In this document: positions 44,418 through 54,487 of the stretch, one piece after another
Layout: every line of letters starts with the position of its first letter
Numbering within the stretch: the first letter of the stretch is position 1
Assembly: GCA_016715425.1 (NCBI GenBank)
Contig: JADKAC010000003.1
Coordinates: 1-64,000 of the forward strand
Source: Bacteroidota bacterium
Lineage (GTDB): Bacteria > Bacteroidota > Bacteroidia > Chitinophagales > BACL12
Direction of reading: 5' to 3'
Length of the DNA: 64,000 nt
Translations under genes and position numbers: made by a program
The notes under the pieces: generated by a model
Database searches by the model: none
What the model was told of the DNA's origin: nothing
The model's input: only the letters and a program-made list of their open reading frames with translations

Positions 44418-44894
44418 GTGAGCGAAAATTTACAACTTGACAAACTAGATGTGAAGATATTGGATATCTTGATGCACAATGCCACCATTCCTTACACAGA
44501 AATCGCAAAAATGTTGAATGTTTCCAGCGGAACTATCCATGTGCGCATGAAGAAATTAGAGAACATGGAGATTATCCGTTCTTCAAATCTTCAAATTAAT
44601 CCAACAAAAGTAGGATATGATGTTACTGCATTTCTTGGGGTATATCTGGAAAAAAGTTCTATGTACGATGATGTGGTAAAAGAACTTCAGACTATATCTG
44701 AAGTAACTGAATGTTATTACCTGACTGGTGACTACAATATGTTTGTAAAACTATTGTGCAGAGATACCAATCATTTAAAAGATGTGTTGCATGATAAGAT
44801 TCAAAAAATAAATGGAATTGATCGCACAGAAACTTTTATAGCATTGGAACAAACATTTATCCGCCCAATGAAAATTGTTTTAAATCATAAATAA
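44418..44894 (+). CDS. Lrp/AsnC-family transcriptional regulator
   Basis: A 158-aa regulator with an N-terminal AsnC winged HTH (LDKLDVKILDILMHNATIPY, AKMLNVSSGTIHVRMKKLEN) and a C-terminal RAM effector-binding domain (VTAFLGVYLEKSSMYDDVVK, ECYYLTGDYNMFVKLLCRD). It starts with GTG at 44418. Such proteins form octamers and sense amino acids. The target genes are unknown. It is divergent from rof and convergent with polA, with a 2-bp gap. Confidence 0.93.
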   Translation: MSENLQLDKLDVKILDILMHNATIPYTEIAKMLNVSSGTIHVRMKKLENMEIIRSSNLQINPTKVGYDVTAFLGVYLEKSSMYDDVVKELQTISEVTECYYLTGDYNMFVKLLCRDTNHLKDVLHDKIQKINGIDRTETFIALEQTFIRPMKIVLNHK

Positions 44895-44896
44895 AG

Positions 44897-47695
44897 TCAA
44901 TGTGCTTCTAACCAATTAATTCCTGTTCCTACTTCTACTTCTATAGGTACATTTAGAGTTAAAGCATTCACCATTTTTTCCTGCACAAGTTGCTTCATTT
45001 GTTCCAGTTCAGGTTTAAAAACATCAAACACTAATTCATCATGCACTTGTAAAGTCATTTTTGATTTTAATTTTTCTTTTTTCAATGCTTCATGAATATT
45101 AATCATCGCAATCTTAATCATATCGGCAGCGGAACCTTGTATGGGAGAATTAATTGCAATGCGTTCTGCCTGACTGCGCACAGTATTATTTGCTGAATTA
45201 ATATCACGCAAATATCTTTTTCTACCTAAAATAGTTTCAACATAACCATGTTTGCGGGCAAATTCAATATTGCTTTCCATCAACTGCTGCACACCCGGAA
45301 ATTGTGCGGTATAATTATCAATAATTTCTTTTGCTTCTGTTCTTGAAATTTTTAGATTTTGTGAAAGTCCAAATGCAGTTTGTCCATAAGCAATTCCAAA
45401 ATTTACTGCCTTTGCTTTACTGCGCATTTCACGAGTTACTGTATTTGCATCTACACCAAAAACTCTGGCAGCAGTTGCGGAGTGAATATCCATACCTTGT
45501 TTAAATGCCTCTATCATTCCGGTATCATTACTTAATGCTGCGATGATACGCAATTCAATTTGCGAATAATCCGCACTCAATAAAATATGATTTTCATCTC
45601 TTGCAATAAATGCTTTGCGCACCTGCTGACCTCGTTCTGTTCGTATAGGAATATTTTGCAGATTCGGATTATTACTGCTCAACCTTCCTGACGATGCAAC
45701 TGCCTGACTGAAGTTAGTATGTATCCTATTTGTTTTCGGATTTATTAGTTGAGGTAAACTATCCACATAAGTAGATTTTAATTTACCTAATTCACGATAG
45801 TTTAATAATAAAGATGCGATAGGATAATCATTTTCCAAACGACTTAATATATCTTCTCCGGTACTGAGTTGGCCGGTTTTTGTTTTCTTGCCTTCATAAG
45901 GAATTTTCAACTTTACAAACAACACATCACTTAATTGTTTTGGCGAATCAATATTAAATCTTACACCTGCAAGTTCGAATATTTCTTTACCGGTTGATTC
46001 CACTTCTATCTCTAATTCTTTAGAGAAATCATTTAAAAAATCAACATCTAAATTCACTCCTTCATATTCCATGTCTGCCAAAACTTGTATCAATGGAATT
46101 TCAACTTCCTTGTATAATTTTTCTAATTTTTCTGTTTTCAATAAAGGTTGAAATTGCTGATGCAGTTGCAAAGTAATATCCGCATCTTCCACAGCATATT
46201 CAGTAACTTTTTCAATTGGAACATCCCGCATACTCAATTGATTTTTTCCTTTTTTTCCAATAAGTGTAGTTATAGATACGGGAGAATAACCGAGATAATT
46301 TTCAGCAAGAAAATCCATATTATGCCGCAGTTCCGGTTCTAATAAATAATGCGCCAACATACTGTCCTGCAATTTTCCTTTTAATTCAATTCCATACCAT
46401 TTCATCATCAGGTAATCGTATTTAATATTCTGACCAATTAATGTGATTGCATTATTTTCAAGCACAGGTTTAAATAAATCAACTAAAGCCTTTGCTTTGG
46501 ATTGATCTGTTGGAACAGGAACATAATAACCTTCCCCAATTTTCCAGGAAAAAGATAAGCCTACAAGCTCTGCATCATTTGCATCAATGCCGGTGGTTTC
46601 TGTATCAAATGAAAATTCTTTTTGTTGTAATAAATCTGCAATCAGTTTTTTTATTTCATCTTCAGTTTCACACAACTGATAATGATGTGGTGTGTTAGTT
46701 ATATTCTTGCCAGCTTCAATCTTTTCACTTTGTGATTGAATTGCATTTACCGCTGAGGATTCCGTATTGCCGAATAAATCAAATTGCGCACCATTGCGTT
46801 CTGCATTTACTTCATAGCTTTCTCCCAGAATATCTTTTGCTAATTTTCTGAATTCTAATTCTCTGAAAATTTCAGAAAGCTTTTCTCTATCGGGTTCATC
46901 AATAATTAATTTCTCTTCATCAAATTCTACAGGAACATCTAAAATTATTGTTGCAAGAAATTTACTCATGATAGCTTGTTCTTTAAAATTGATAAAGTTC
47001 TCCTGCATTTTCCCTTTCATTTTATCAATATTTTCCAGCACACCTTCCACACTTCCATATTGCTGAATTAATTTTTTTGCAGTCTTCTCTCCTACACCGG
47101 GCACACCCGGAATATTGTCAACACTATCACCCATTAATCCTAAAATATCTATTACTTGTAATGGGTTTTCAATCTCCCATTTCTTTAATATATCATCCAC
47201 GCTTAAAGTGTCAAATCCGGTTCCTAAAAAACTGGGACGATACATATATATACCTTCTTCCACCAGTTGCCCATAATCTTTATCCATCGTAACCATATAC
47301 ACATCATAACCTGCTTTTTTCGCTTTTTTAGCAAGTGTTCCAATTATATCATCTGCTTCATAACCACCTTTTTCAATTATAGGAATATTAAATGCTTTTA
47401 CTATTTCTTTGATGTAAGGAATGGAGAATTTTATATCCTCCGGAGCTTCATCTCGGTTTGCTTTATATTCAGGATACGCAACTTCCCTTGTTGTTATTTC
47501 AAAAGAATCAAAACAAACTGCGATATGTGTTGAGTTAGTTTTTTTTAATAATAAATTTAATGTATTTACAAAGCCGCTGATAGCAGAAACATTCTGTCCT
47601 TTAGAATTAATAAGTGGATTTTTTGCAAATGCAAAATATGCACGAAAGATTAATGCAAATGCATCTATGAGATAAAGTTTTTTTTCGCTTTCCAT
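44897..47695 (-). CDS. polA: DNA polymerase I
   Basis: A full-length 932-aa PolI for gap filling and primer removal. Residues 1 to about 290 are the 5'-3' nuclease (YLIDAFALIFRAYFAF, GGYEADDIIGTLAKKA, GLMGDSVDNIPGVPGVGEKT). A 3'-5' exonuclease domain follows with intact acidic residues (FSFDTETTGIDAND), so proofreading is expected. The polymerase domain has LLSADYSQIELRIIAALSND, KAVNFGIAYGQTAFGLS and LQVHDELVFDVF. The upstream region contains the palindrome at 47731-47745 and a heptamer locus. Confidence 0.97.
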   Translation of the reverse strand: MESEKKLYLIDAFALIFRAYFAFAKNPLINSKGQNVSAISGFVNTLNLLLKKTNSTHIAVCFDSFEITTREVAYPEYKANRDEAPEDIKFSIPYIKEIVKAFNIPIIEKGGYEADDIIGTLAKKAKKAGYDVYMVTMDKDYGQLVEEGIYMYRPSFLGTGFDTLSVDDILKKWEIENPLQVIDILGLMGDSVDNIPGVPGVGEKTAKKLIQQYGSVEGVLENIDKMKGKMQENFINFKEQAIMSKFLATIILDVPVEFDEEKLIIDEPDREKLSEIFRELEFRKLAKDILGESYEVNAERNGAQFDLFGNTESSAVNAIQSQSEKIEAGKNITNTPHHYQLCETEDEIKKLIADLLQQKEFSFDTETTGIDANDAELVGLSFSWKIGEGYYVPVPTDQSKAKALVDLFKPVLENNAITLIGQNIKYDYLMMKWYGIELKGKLQDSMLAHYLLEPELRHNMDFLAENYLGYSPVSITTLIGKKGKNQLSMRDVPIEKVTEYAVEDADITLQLHQQFQPLLKTEKLEKLYKEVEIPLIQVLADMEYEGVNLDVDFLNDFSKELEIEVESTGKEIFELAGVRFNIDSPKQLSDVLFVKLKIPYEGKKTKTGQLSTGEDILSRLENDYPIASLLLNYRELGKLKSTYVDSLPQLINPKTNRIHTNFSQAVASSGRLSSNNPNLQNIPIRTERGQQVRKAFIARDENHILLSADYSQIELRIIAALSNDTGMIEAFKQGMDIHSATAARVFGVDANTVTREMRSKAKAVNFGIAYGQTAFGLSQNLKISRTEAKEIIDNYTAQFPGVQQLMESNIEFARKHGYVETILGRKRYLRDINSANNTVRSQAERIAINSPIQGSAADMIKIAMINIHEALKKEKLKSKMTLQVHDELVFDVFKPELEQMKQLVQEKMVNALTLNVPIEVEVGTGINWLEAH

Positions 47696-47730
47696 TTGGT
47701 TGTCTTTGTTAGAAGTGTATTATAATGTGT

Positions 47731-47745
47731 GTGATTTAAAATCAC
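47731..47745. promoter_or_regulatory. 15-bp palindrome upstream of polA
   Basis: GTGATTTAAAATCAC has perfect 7-bp arms around one base, 36 bp before the polA ATG. It resembles a Crp-like site with TGTGA and TCAC half-sites but has a 7-bp instead of 6-bp spacer. The regulator is unknown. Confidence 0.35.
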
Positions 47746-47772
47746 GATTTATATTTTTATATATTCAAACTT

Positions 47773-47896
47773 GTCAATAGCCAATAATTGAGTAATGAGT
47801 TTTTTTGTCAATGTTTTAAGTCAATAGTCTAAGTTTTTACGCCAACAGCCGATCGCCAACAGCTAAAAGCCAACAGCCAATAGCCAATAGCCAATT
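47773..47896 (+). repeat. Heptamer locus between pyk and polA
   Basis: Degenerate units GTCAATA, GCCAATA, ATTGAGT and AATGAGT (47773-47800), scattered GTCAATA-like units to 47834, then eight phased units at 47841-47896: GCCAACA, GCCGATC, GCCAACA, GCTAAAA, GCCAACA, GCCAATA, GCCAATA, GCCAATT. It ends four bases before the pyk stop. Confidence 0.8.
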
Positions 47897-47899
47897 TCA

Positions 47900-49333
47900 T
47901 CATTTAATCACACTAATCTTCAACACATTTGTTCTAGCAAATTCTTTCACAGGCATAGTCCCAAGATTCAAAACGACATCTCCGGTTTTCAATCGTTTAT
48001 TATGTTTCAATAATTTCTGTACTTCTTCAAATGTTTCATTTGTTGAATTCAGTTTTGCATAATAAAATGCTTTTACTCCCCACAGCAGATTTAATGTATT
48101 TACAATATGCTTGTTATTAGTAAAAATAAAAATATGTGCTTTTGGACGGCAACTGGAAACCATAAATGCAGTATATCCGGTTTTCGTCATCCCCATAATT
48201 GCATGTGCATTTACTTCATCGGCAATTCTGCATGAATTAAAACACATCGCATCCGATAAAAATGTTCGGGAATTTTTATCAGGAGCATGTTGTCTGTTAT
48301 AAACACACTCTTCTTTTTCCGCTTCTTCAATTATGTTTGCCATTGTAGTTACCACTAAATCGGGATGCAAACCGGTAGCAGTTTCAGCACTCAACATCAC
48401 TGCATCTGCGCCATCTAAAACGGCATTTGCCACATCCGTAGCTTCTGCTCTTGTTGGACGAGCATCAGTAATCATACTTTCCATCATCTGTGTTGCAATA
48501 ATTACCGGTTTTGCTTTTTTAATACATCTGCGAGTAATATCTTTTTGAATAAAGGGTACATTCTCAACAGGCACTTCTACACCTAAATCTCCACGAGCTA
48601 CCATAATCGCATCCGTCGCATCAATAATTGCATCAATATTTTTTAGTGCTTCCGGTTTTTCAATTTTTGCAATTACTTTAGTTAGCTTTTTTCTATCCTG
48701 AATAATTTTTTTCAAGCCAATAATATCCTCCGCTTTTCTAACAAAAGATAACGCAATCCAATGCACATTTTGATCGAGCGCAAAAATTAAATCGTCGTAA
48801 TCTTTTGGTGTAAGCGATGGAATAGACACTTTGGTATCGGGGAGATTTACTCCTTTTTTTGAAGATAGTTTATTGCCGTAAATTACTTTTGTTTTTACTG
48901 CATCTTTACGATTTGTGCTCATCACTTTTAATTCGATGCGTCCGTCATCTACCAATATAATATCACCTGCCACCACATCTTTTGGAAATTGCGGATAAGT
49001 GATATATACTTTTTTATTATTGCCAATCATTTCTTTGGTAGTGAATTCCAAAATATCTCCTGTTTGCAGTGGTGGTAAATTTTCTTCAACCATTCCTAAC
49101 CGGATCTTTGGCCCTTGTAAATCTGCGATTATTGCGATGTAAGCACCATACTCCTTATTGATTTTATGAATCAACTTAATAGTTTGCTTATGCTGCATCT
49201 GAGTGCCATGCGAAAAATTAATTCTGAATATGCGCACACCGGCTTTTATTAACTGCAATATCATTTCATAATTTGCAGAAGCAGGCCCGAGTGTCGCCAC
49301 TATTTTTGTTTTGTTTTTATATACGATTGCCAT
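47900..49333 (-). CDS. pyk: Pyruvate kinase
   Basis: This enzyme catalyses the last step of glycolysis, phosphoenolpyruvate plus ADP to pyruvate plus ATP. The N-terminal KTKIVATLGPASANYEMI, substrate-site FRINFSHGT, IADLQGPKIRLG, the catalytic region KVIAKIEKPEALKNIDAI and DAIMVARGDLGVEVP, and KPVIIATQMMESMITDARPT are intact. ATG 49333 (MAIVYKNKTK) is chosen over a TTG three codons upstream. One base separates it from the IPExxxVDY gene upstream on the same strand, a pairing common in Bacteroidota. Confidence 0.97.
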   Translation of the reverse strand: MAIVYKNKTKIVATLGPASANYEMILQLIKAGVRIFRINFSHGTQMQHKQTIKLIHKINKEYGAYIAIIADLQGPKIRLGMVEENLPPLQTGDILEFTTKEMIGNNKKVYITYPQFPKDVVAGDIILVDDGRIELKVMSTNRKDAVKTKVIYGNKLSSKKGVNLPDTKVSIPSLTPKDYDDLIFALDQNVHWIALSFVRKAEDIIGLKKIIQDRKKLTKVIAKIEKPEALKNIDAIIDATDAIMVARGDLGVEVPVENVPFIQKDITRRCIKKAKPVIIATQMMESMITDARPTRAEATDVANAVLDGADAVMLSAETATGLHPDLVVTTMANIIEEAEKEECVYNRQHAPDKNSRTFLSDAMCFNSCRIADEVNAHAIMGMTKTGYTAFMVSSCRPKAHIFIFTNNKHIVNTLNLLWGVKAFYYAKLNSTNETFEEVQKLLKHNKRLKTGDVVLNLGTMPVKEFARTNVLKISVIK

Positions 49334-49334
49334 A

Positions 49335-49760
49335 TTATTCAAATAAAAGTCTGTCCTTGTTTTTTAAATTATTTGTGTCCACTGCAATAATTGTTTGTAT
49401 TTCCTGAATTGCATGCATTTTATTTTCAATTGCCTTAAATTTAGTTTTATAATAATTGCCTCTTATCAATAAGATAAAATCCACCTGTTTAAGTTCAGGT
49501 AATAAAAATTCACCTCCTGCTTTATTTTGCAAAACCCAAAATGTGGACTTCGTAATTTCTTCTTCGAAAAAAAATCTTGTAAAGCTCTGCTGAATATGCA
49601 ATTCCGGAATGGTGATAGTAATATCTTCTGCTTTTGAAAAATCAAGCATCAATGCATGATTCAGATACCAGCATAAACGATAATCCGGCAAACCACAGAT
49701 TAATCCTGCAAGTACAAAATCATATTCCGTACTAATTTTTAAAACACTCTTTTTTGCCAT
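49335..49760 (-). CDS. IPExxxVDY family protein
   Basis: A 141-aa protein of a Bacteroidota-specific family of unknown function, named for a motif that appears here as LLPELKQVDFILLI. Other family features are YDFVLAGLICGLPDYRLCWY and the N-terminal ribbon SVLKIST. ATG 49760 (MAKKSVLKI) is preferred. Upstream in-frame codons would extend it to within a few bases of the divergent ABC exporter start and leave no promoter space. It precedes pyk on the same strand with a 1-bp gap, suggesting co-expression. Confidence 0.82.
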   Translation of the reverse strand: MAKKSVLKISTEYDFVLAGLICGLPDYRLCWYLNHALMLDFSKAEDITITIPELHIQQSFTRFFFEEEITKSTFWVLQNKAGGEFLLPELKQVDFILLIRGNYYKTKFKAIENKMHAIQEIQTIIAVDTNNLKNKDRLLFE

Positions 49761-49874
49761 CACTTTGTTGGTTGCAAATGTACTAAGGTTCACTTGAGAT
49801 GTTTCAGAAATACTCCATGCCGATATATGTAAATTTGCATTTTCCCAGAACATTCGTTTAAATAAATTCAATAA

Positions 49875-51650
49875 TTGTCAAAAAGAATTAAAACAAAAAA
49901 ACCACTGCTAAGTCAAAATGATTTTACATTATTAAATCGTCTATTGAGTTATGCAGGTGCTTATCGCAGGCAGTTTATTATTTCTGCATTGCTTGCGGTT
50001 TTGTTAGCAATTCTTGGCCCGCTGCGTCCTTATCTTGTTGAGCTTACCGTTGACAAATATATTTTACATAAAGATTTCCGTGGCTTAGTTATATTATCAC
50101 TCATTTCATTATTGGTATTGGTAACAGAATCTTTTATTCGTTATTCATTTCTATTTATAACCAACTGGTTGGGACAAAGTGTTGTGAAAAATTTACGTCT
50201 CCAGGTGTTTAAACATATACTCGGTTTAAGATTAACCTACTTTGATAAAACTGCCGTAGGCACTTCCACCACCCGAACAATTAATGATCTTGAAACTATA
50301 AATAGCGTATTCACCGAAGGTATTATTCAAATAATTGCTGACTTGCTCACTATCATTTTTGTAATGGCTTTTATGTTTTACAGCAATTGGCAATTGACAT
50401 TAGTAAGTCTAATAAGTTTTCCGCTTATCATTTATGCTACCTATATATTTAAGGAAGGAATAAAATCCACTTTTCAAAGTGTGCGCACACAAGTGGCGGC
50501 ATTGAATGCATTTCTGCAAGAACATATTACGGGAATGAAAGTAGTGCAAATTTTTAATGCTGAAAATCAGGAATACAAAAAATTTAAAGCGATCAACAAT
50601 AAACATCGCAATGCAAATATCCGGTCTGTTTGGTATTATTCTATTTTTTTTCCTGTAGTAGAAATTATTACTGCACTTGCTATGGCATTGATGGTATGGT
50701 ATGGTGCACACAATGTAATTAAAGGCACAGCAAGTGTGGGAGAAATAACTGCATTCATTTTATATCTGAATATGTTATTCCGCCCATTGCGTATGCTTGC
50801 AGATAAATTCAATACACTGCAAATGGGTGTGGTTGCCAGTGATCGTGTTTTTAAAATTTTAGACAATACAAACCGCATCGAAAATAATGGAGATATACAT
50901 GCAGAAAATATAAAAGGTAAAATAATATTTAAAGATGTTTGGTTTGCATATAACAATGATGAGTATGTACTAAAAAATATAAATCTGGAAATTCAACCCG
51001 GTGAAACAGTTGCGGTTGTGGGCGCTACAGGTGCCGGTAAATCTTCAATCATCAATATATTAAATCGTTTTTATCCCATTCAAAAAGGAGAAATAACTAT
51101 TGATGATATACCGATTGAAAATTATGAATTGGGATCGCTGCGCAAACAAATTGGAATGGTGCAACAGGATGTATTTTTATTTTCAGGATCTATATTTGAA
51201 AATATAACACTGCACAATCATCACATTACCAAACAACAAGTAATTGATGCAGCAAAGATGTTGGGTGCGCATTCTTTTATAATGAAAATGCCGGGTAATT
51301 ATGATTATAATGTAATGGAACGTGGTGCTACTTTATCCTTAGGTCAACGGCAATTAATTTCTTTTATACGTGCCTTGGTTTTTAATCCGCATATTTTAAT
51401 TTTAGATGAAGCCACTTCTTCTGTAGATATTGAAACTGAACAACTCATTCAATATGCTGTAGAAAATCTGATTGCACAACGCACTTCAATTATTATTGCA
51501 CACCGACTTTCTACAATACAAAATGCGGATAAAATAATTGTGTTGGATCATGGCGAAATAAAAGAAAGCGGGACACATGAATCACTACTTGCATTAAATG
51601 GCTATTATCGCCATCTCTATGATATGCAATTTAAAAAAGAAGCAGTTTGA
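49875..51650 (+). CDS. ABC exporter, fused membrane and ATPase domains (MsbA-like)
   Basis: A 591-aa half-transporter acting as a homo- or heterodimer. Residues 20 to about 320 hold six transmembrane helices of the type I exporter fold. The nucleotide-binding domain has Walker A VVGATGAGKSSIINIL, signature LSLGQRQLISFIRAL, Walker B ILILDEATSSVD and the switch His in IIIAHRLSTIQ. The first codon is TTG (SKRIKTKKPLL). Lipid or drug export is typical and the actual substrate is unknown. It ends in the terminator at 51668. Confidence 0.92.
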   Translation: MSKRIKTKKPLLSQNDFTLLNRLLSYAGAYRRQFIISALLAVLLAILGPLRPYLVELTVDKYILHKDFRGLVILSLISLLVLVTESFIRYSFLFITNWLGQSVVKNLRLQVFKHILGLRLTYFDKTAVGTSTTRTINDLETINSVFTEGIIQIIADLLTIIFVMAFMFYSNWQLTLVSLISFPLIIYATYIFKEGIKSTFQSVRTQVAALNAFLQEHITGMKVVQIFNAENQEYKKFKAINNKHRNANIRSVWYYSIFFPVVEIITALAMALMVWYGAHNVIKGTASVGEITAFILYLNMLFRPLRMLADKFNTLQMGVVASDRVFKILDNTNRIENNGDIHAENIKGKIIFKDVWFAYNNDEYVLKNINLEIQPGETVAVVGATGAGKSSIINILNRFYPIQKGEITIDDIPIENYELGSLRKQIGMVQQDVFLFSGSIFENITLHNHHITKQQVIDAAKMLGAHSFIMKMPGNYDYNVMERGATLSLGQRQLISFIRALVFNPHILILDEATSSVDIETEQLIQYAVENLIAQRTSIIIAHRLSTIQNADKIIVLDHGEIKESGTHESLLALNGYYRHLYDMQFKKEAV

Positions 51651-51667
51651 TTTTTTTTAATAAAAAA

Positions 51668-51687
51668 AGCGGGATAATTATCCCGCT
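51668..51687. terminator. Bidirectional intrinsic terminator
   Basis: AGCGGGATAATTATCCCGCT is a perfect 20-bp palindrome flanked by an A-run on the left and T-rich sequence on the right. It separates the convergent ABC exporter and HU genes. Confidence 0.85.
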
Positions 51688-51710
51688 TTGTTAAACCTGT
51701 TTTGATTGAA

Positions 51711-51980
51711 TTAAACAGCAGCAGAAAGTTCCTTACCTGCTTTGAAACGTACTACGTTTTTAGCGGCAATCTTGATAGCTTTTCCTGTTTGAGGATTACG
51801 ACCTGTACGTGCAGCACGTTTAGAAACTGAAAAAGTTCCGAAACCTACTAAGGTAACTTTATCACCTTTTTTTAATGTTTTACGGATGTTTGTCATGTAG
51901 CTATCCAATGCGGCAGCTGCTTGTGTTTTTGTGATCTCGGCATCAGATGCCATAGCATCAATTAAATCTCCTTTGTTCAT
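51711..51980 (-). CDS. hup: HU-family DNA-binding protein
   Basis: An 89-aa histone-like protein that bends and compacts DNA as a dimer. It has the N-terminal helices NKGDLIDAMASDAEITKTQA, the beta-saddle VTLVGFGTFSVSKRAARTGR and the arm sequence NPQTGKAIKIAAKNVVRFKA. Length and ending (KELSAAV) are canonical. The leader is A-rich before the ATG, a common sign of high expression in Bacteroidota. It shares the terminator at 51668 with the ABC exporter. Confidence 0.96.
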   Translation of the reverse strand: MNKGDLIDAMASDAEITKTQAAAALDSYMTNIRKTLKKGDKVTLVGFGTFSVSKRAARTGRNPQTGKAIKIAAKNVVRFKAGKELSAAV

Positions 51981-52022
51981 TTTGTTGTTATTTTTTTTAG
52001 TTAGAAATAAGCTTTAACACGT

Positions 52023-52030
52023 CAAATATA
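52023..52030 (-). promoter_or_regulatory. -7 promoter box of the HU gene
   Basis: On the minus strand TATATTTG is an exact TAnnTTTG match, about 43 nt before the HU ATG. A short ATCCT/AGGAT inverted repeat overlaps it. The rest of 51981-52250 shows no feature. Confidence 0.45.
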
Positions 52031-52250
52031 TCCTGTTTATAAGGATTTTAAAACATTAAATCGCCTGAAACCCTTTGGTATCAACACTTTATACACATTA
52101 GAGTTTTTTATATTTTCTAAATCATTGAAAACCTGTACTTTACAAATAGTCATTAATGCAATTTTTGAAAAATGTATTTTTTAAAACACACGGCCGGCAA
52201 GGGTTTCAACAGATTGATTTTACAAAACACTTGATTTTGCAAGCTTTCTT

Positions 52251-54356
52251 TCAGGAGACCTTACCCCAGAATTTTGCCTTTCGAAATTCCTTATTCATGT
52301 AATCTTTAAGTGCTGAATGTTCAGGCGCCTGCAAAAATGGATCTGCATTTAATAATTCTTCTGCACTTGCTCTTGCTTCTTGCAATACATTTTCATCTTT
52401 AAAAATATTTGCAAGTTTATAATTAGAAATTCCACTTTGTTTCGTTCCATCAATTTCACCATGACCACGCAGATGCATATCAACTTCAGAAATTTTAAAT
52501 CCATCATTTGTTTCAAGCATTGTTTTAATGCGCAATCTTGCTTCATTACTTAATTTATTTCCTGTCATTAAAATACAATATGATTGATTGCTACCACGAC
52601 CAACTCTGCCACGCAACTGATGTAATTGCGCTAAACCAAATCGCTCGGAATTTTCAATAATCATAACAGTAGCGTTCGGCACATCCACACCCACTTCTAT
52701 AACAGTAGTTGCCACCATTATCTGCGTTTCTTTTTTTAGAAAGCGCTGCATTTCAAAATCTTTATCTTCTTGTTTCATCCTGCCATGCACAATACTAATT
52801 TGATATTGCGGACGTGGAAATGCTTTTTCAATTGCCTGCACTCCTTGCATTAAATTATTTAAATCTAATTTTTCAGATTCTTCAATTAATGGATATACAA
52901 TATATACTTGTCGGCCTTCTGTAATTTGTTCTTTCATAAAACCAAACACAGACAATCGTTTGCTTTCATTGCGGTGCACTGTTTTTATTTCCTTTCTGCC
53001 CGGAGGTAATTCATCAATAATACTAACATCCAAGTCTCCGTATACTGTCATAGCAAGTGTACGTGGAATTGGTGTTGCAGTCATCACTAATATATGTGGT
53101 GGCGTTTCATTTTTAATCCACATCTTCCCACGTTGTTCCACTCCAAAACGATGTTGTTCATCTATAACAACTATTCCCAATTGCGCAAATTGCACTTTAT
53201 CTTCAATAAGGGCATGAGTACCGATTATTATTTTTAATTCGCCGGATAATAAATCTTTAAAAATTCTTTTTCTTTCGGCAGATTTTGTATTGCCGGTTAA
53301 TAAAGCAATTGGAATTCCCAATTGATTACAAAATTTTTGAAGTCCTTTAAAATGTTGTTGCGCAAGAATTTCGGTAGGCGCCATAAATGCTGTTTGATAA
53401 TTATTATCTATCGCCATTAATAAAGTGATAAACGCAACCATAGTTTTTCCAGAACCCACATCCCCTTGCAACAGGCGGTTCATTTGATGTCCGCTCAATA
53501 CATCTTTACGAATTTCTTTAATAACTTTCTTTTGTGCATTGGTAAGTTCAAAGGGTAGAATAGTTGCATAAAATGTTTTGAAATAATTTTCAATATTGTC
53601 AAATACAAATCCTTTTCCTTTTAATTGCCGTGTTGTTTTAGTTTTTAGAATTCTCATTTGGTCAATAAATAATTCTTCAAACTTAATACGGCGTGTAGCC
53701 TGATCAGCTTGATTAAAATTTTCAGGATGATGAATCCATTTACACGATTGATAGCGGGAAATAAGTCTGTATTTCTGTAATAAATGTGTGGGAATATTTT
53801 CCGGTAAATCCGCAGGCACAATTGCATCTGTTAAGTGCTTTGTGATTTTAGCAAATACTTTACTGGTAATATTTTTTGTTTTCAGTTTATCAGGAATGCT
53901 GTACACCGGTTCTAACTTTCCGGATAACGCATCTTCTTCCGCAGATACAATATCTATATCAGGATGTGTGATATTGAATTTACTATTAAATAAAACCGGT
54001 TTGCCATACACCAAATACTCTTGATTTTCAATTAATGTTTTTTGCAACCAACTAATAGCACGAAACCAAATTAATTCAATGCTTCCAGTGCCATCATCTA
54101 ATCTTGCAGATAATCTCTGCGCACTTTTACTACCTATTAATTGAATGCTATTTAATTTGCCTTTTAATTGAACTGAAGAATTTTTTAATGGAATATCTTT
54201 TATAAAAGTGAATTCTGTTTTATCAATATATCTAAATGGATAATAGGAGAGTAAATCGTTATAACTGTAAAGCTCTAACTCTTTAGCGAGCAATGCAGCA
54301 CGGGTTTGCCCAACGCCTTTCAGATACACTAATGATGTTTGTAATGTATTACTCAT
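52251..54356 (-). CDS. recG: ATP-dependent DNA helicase RecG
   Basis: A 701-aa branch-migrating helicase that reverses stalled forks and processes Holliday junctions. The N-terminal wedge/OB domain (SVQLKGKLNSIQLIGSKSAQ) is followed by helicase motifs: Walker A LLQGDVGSGKTMVAF, DEQH box VVIDEQHRFGVEQRG, motif III MTATPIPRTLAMTVYGD, motif VI FGLAQLHQLRGRVGRG, and the C-terminal RecG TRG motif region ISEVDMHLRGHGEIDGTKQSG (partial quote: HLRGHGEIDGTKQSG). Normal length, no defects seen. Confidence 0.96.
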   Translation of the reverse strand: MSNTLQTSLVYLKGVGQTRAALLAKELELYSYNDLLSYYPFRYIDKTEFTFIKDIPLKNSSVQLKGKLNSIQLIGSKSAQRLSARLDDGTGSIELIWFRAISWLQKTLIENQEYLVYGKPVLFNSKFNITHPDIDIVSAEEDALSGKLEPVYSIPDKLKTKNITSKVFAKITKHLTDAIVPADLPENIPTHLLQKYRLISRYQSCKWIHHPENFNQADQATRRIKFEELFIDQMRILKTKTTRQLKGKGFVFDNIENYFKTFYATILPFELTNAQKKVIKEIRKDVLSGHQMNRLLQGDVGSGKTMVAFITLLMAIDNNYQTAFMAPTEILAQQHFKGLQKFCNQLGIPIALLTGNTKSAERKRIFKDLLSGELKIIIGTHALIEDKVQFAQLGIVVIDEQHRFGVEQRGKMWIKNETPPHILVMTATPIPRTLAMTVYGDLDVSIIDELPPGRKEIKTVHRNESKRLSVFGFMKEQITEGRQVYIVYPLIEESEKLDLNNLMQGVQAIEKAFPRPQYQISIVHGRMKQEDKDFEMQRFLKKETQIMVATTVIEVGVDVPNATVMIIENSERFGLAQLHQLRGRVGRGSNQSYCILMTGNKLSNEARLRIKTMLETNDGFKISEVDMHLRGHGEIDGTKQSGISNYKLANIFKDENVLQEARASAEELLNADPFLQAPEHSALKDYMNKEFRKAKFWGKVS

Positions 54357-54487
54357 TGCTTTACAATCAAAAATAGGAAATCAGTATAATTTAAATGCAG
54401 CAGTTGGAAAGGATTATTAAACAAGGAGAGATAACCTCAACATAAATCATGATAAAATAGATGCCGAAAAATAAATTTCACTCGTAT

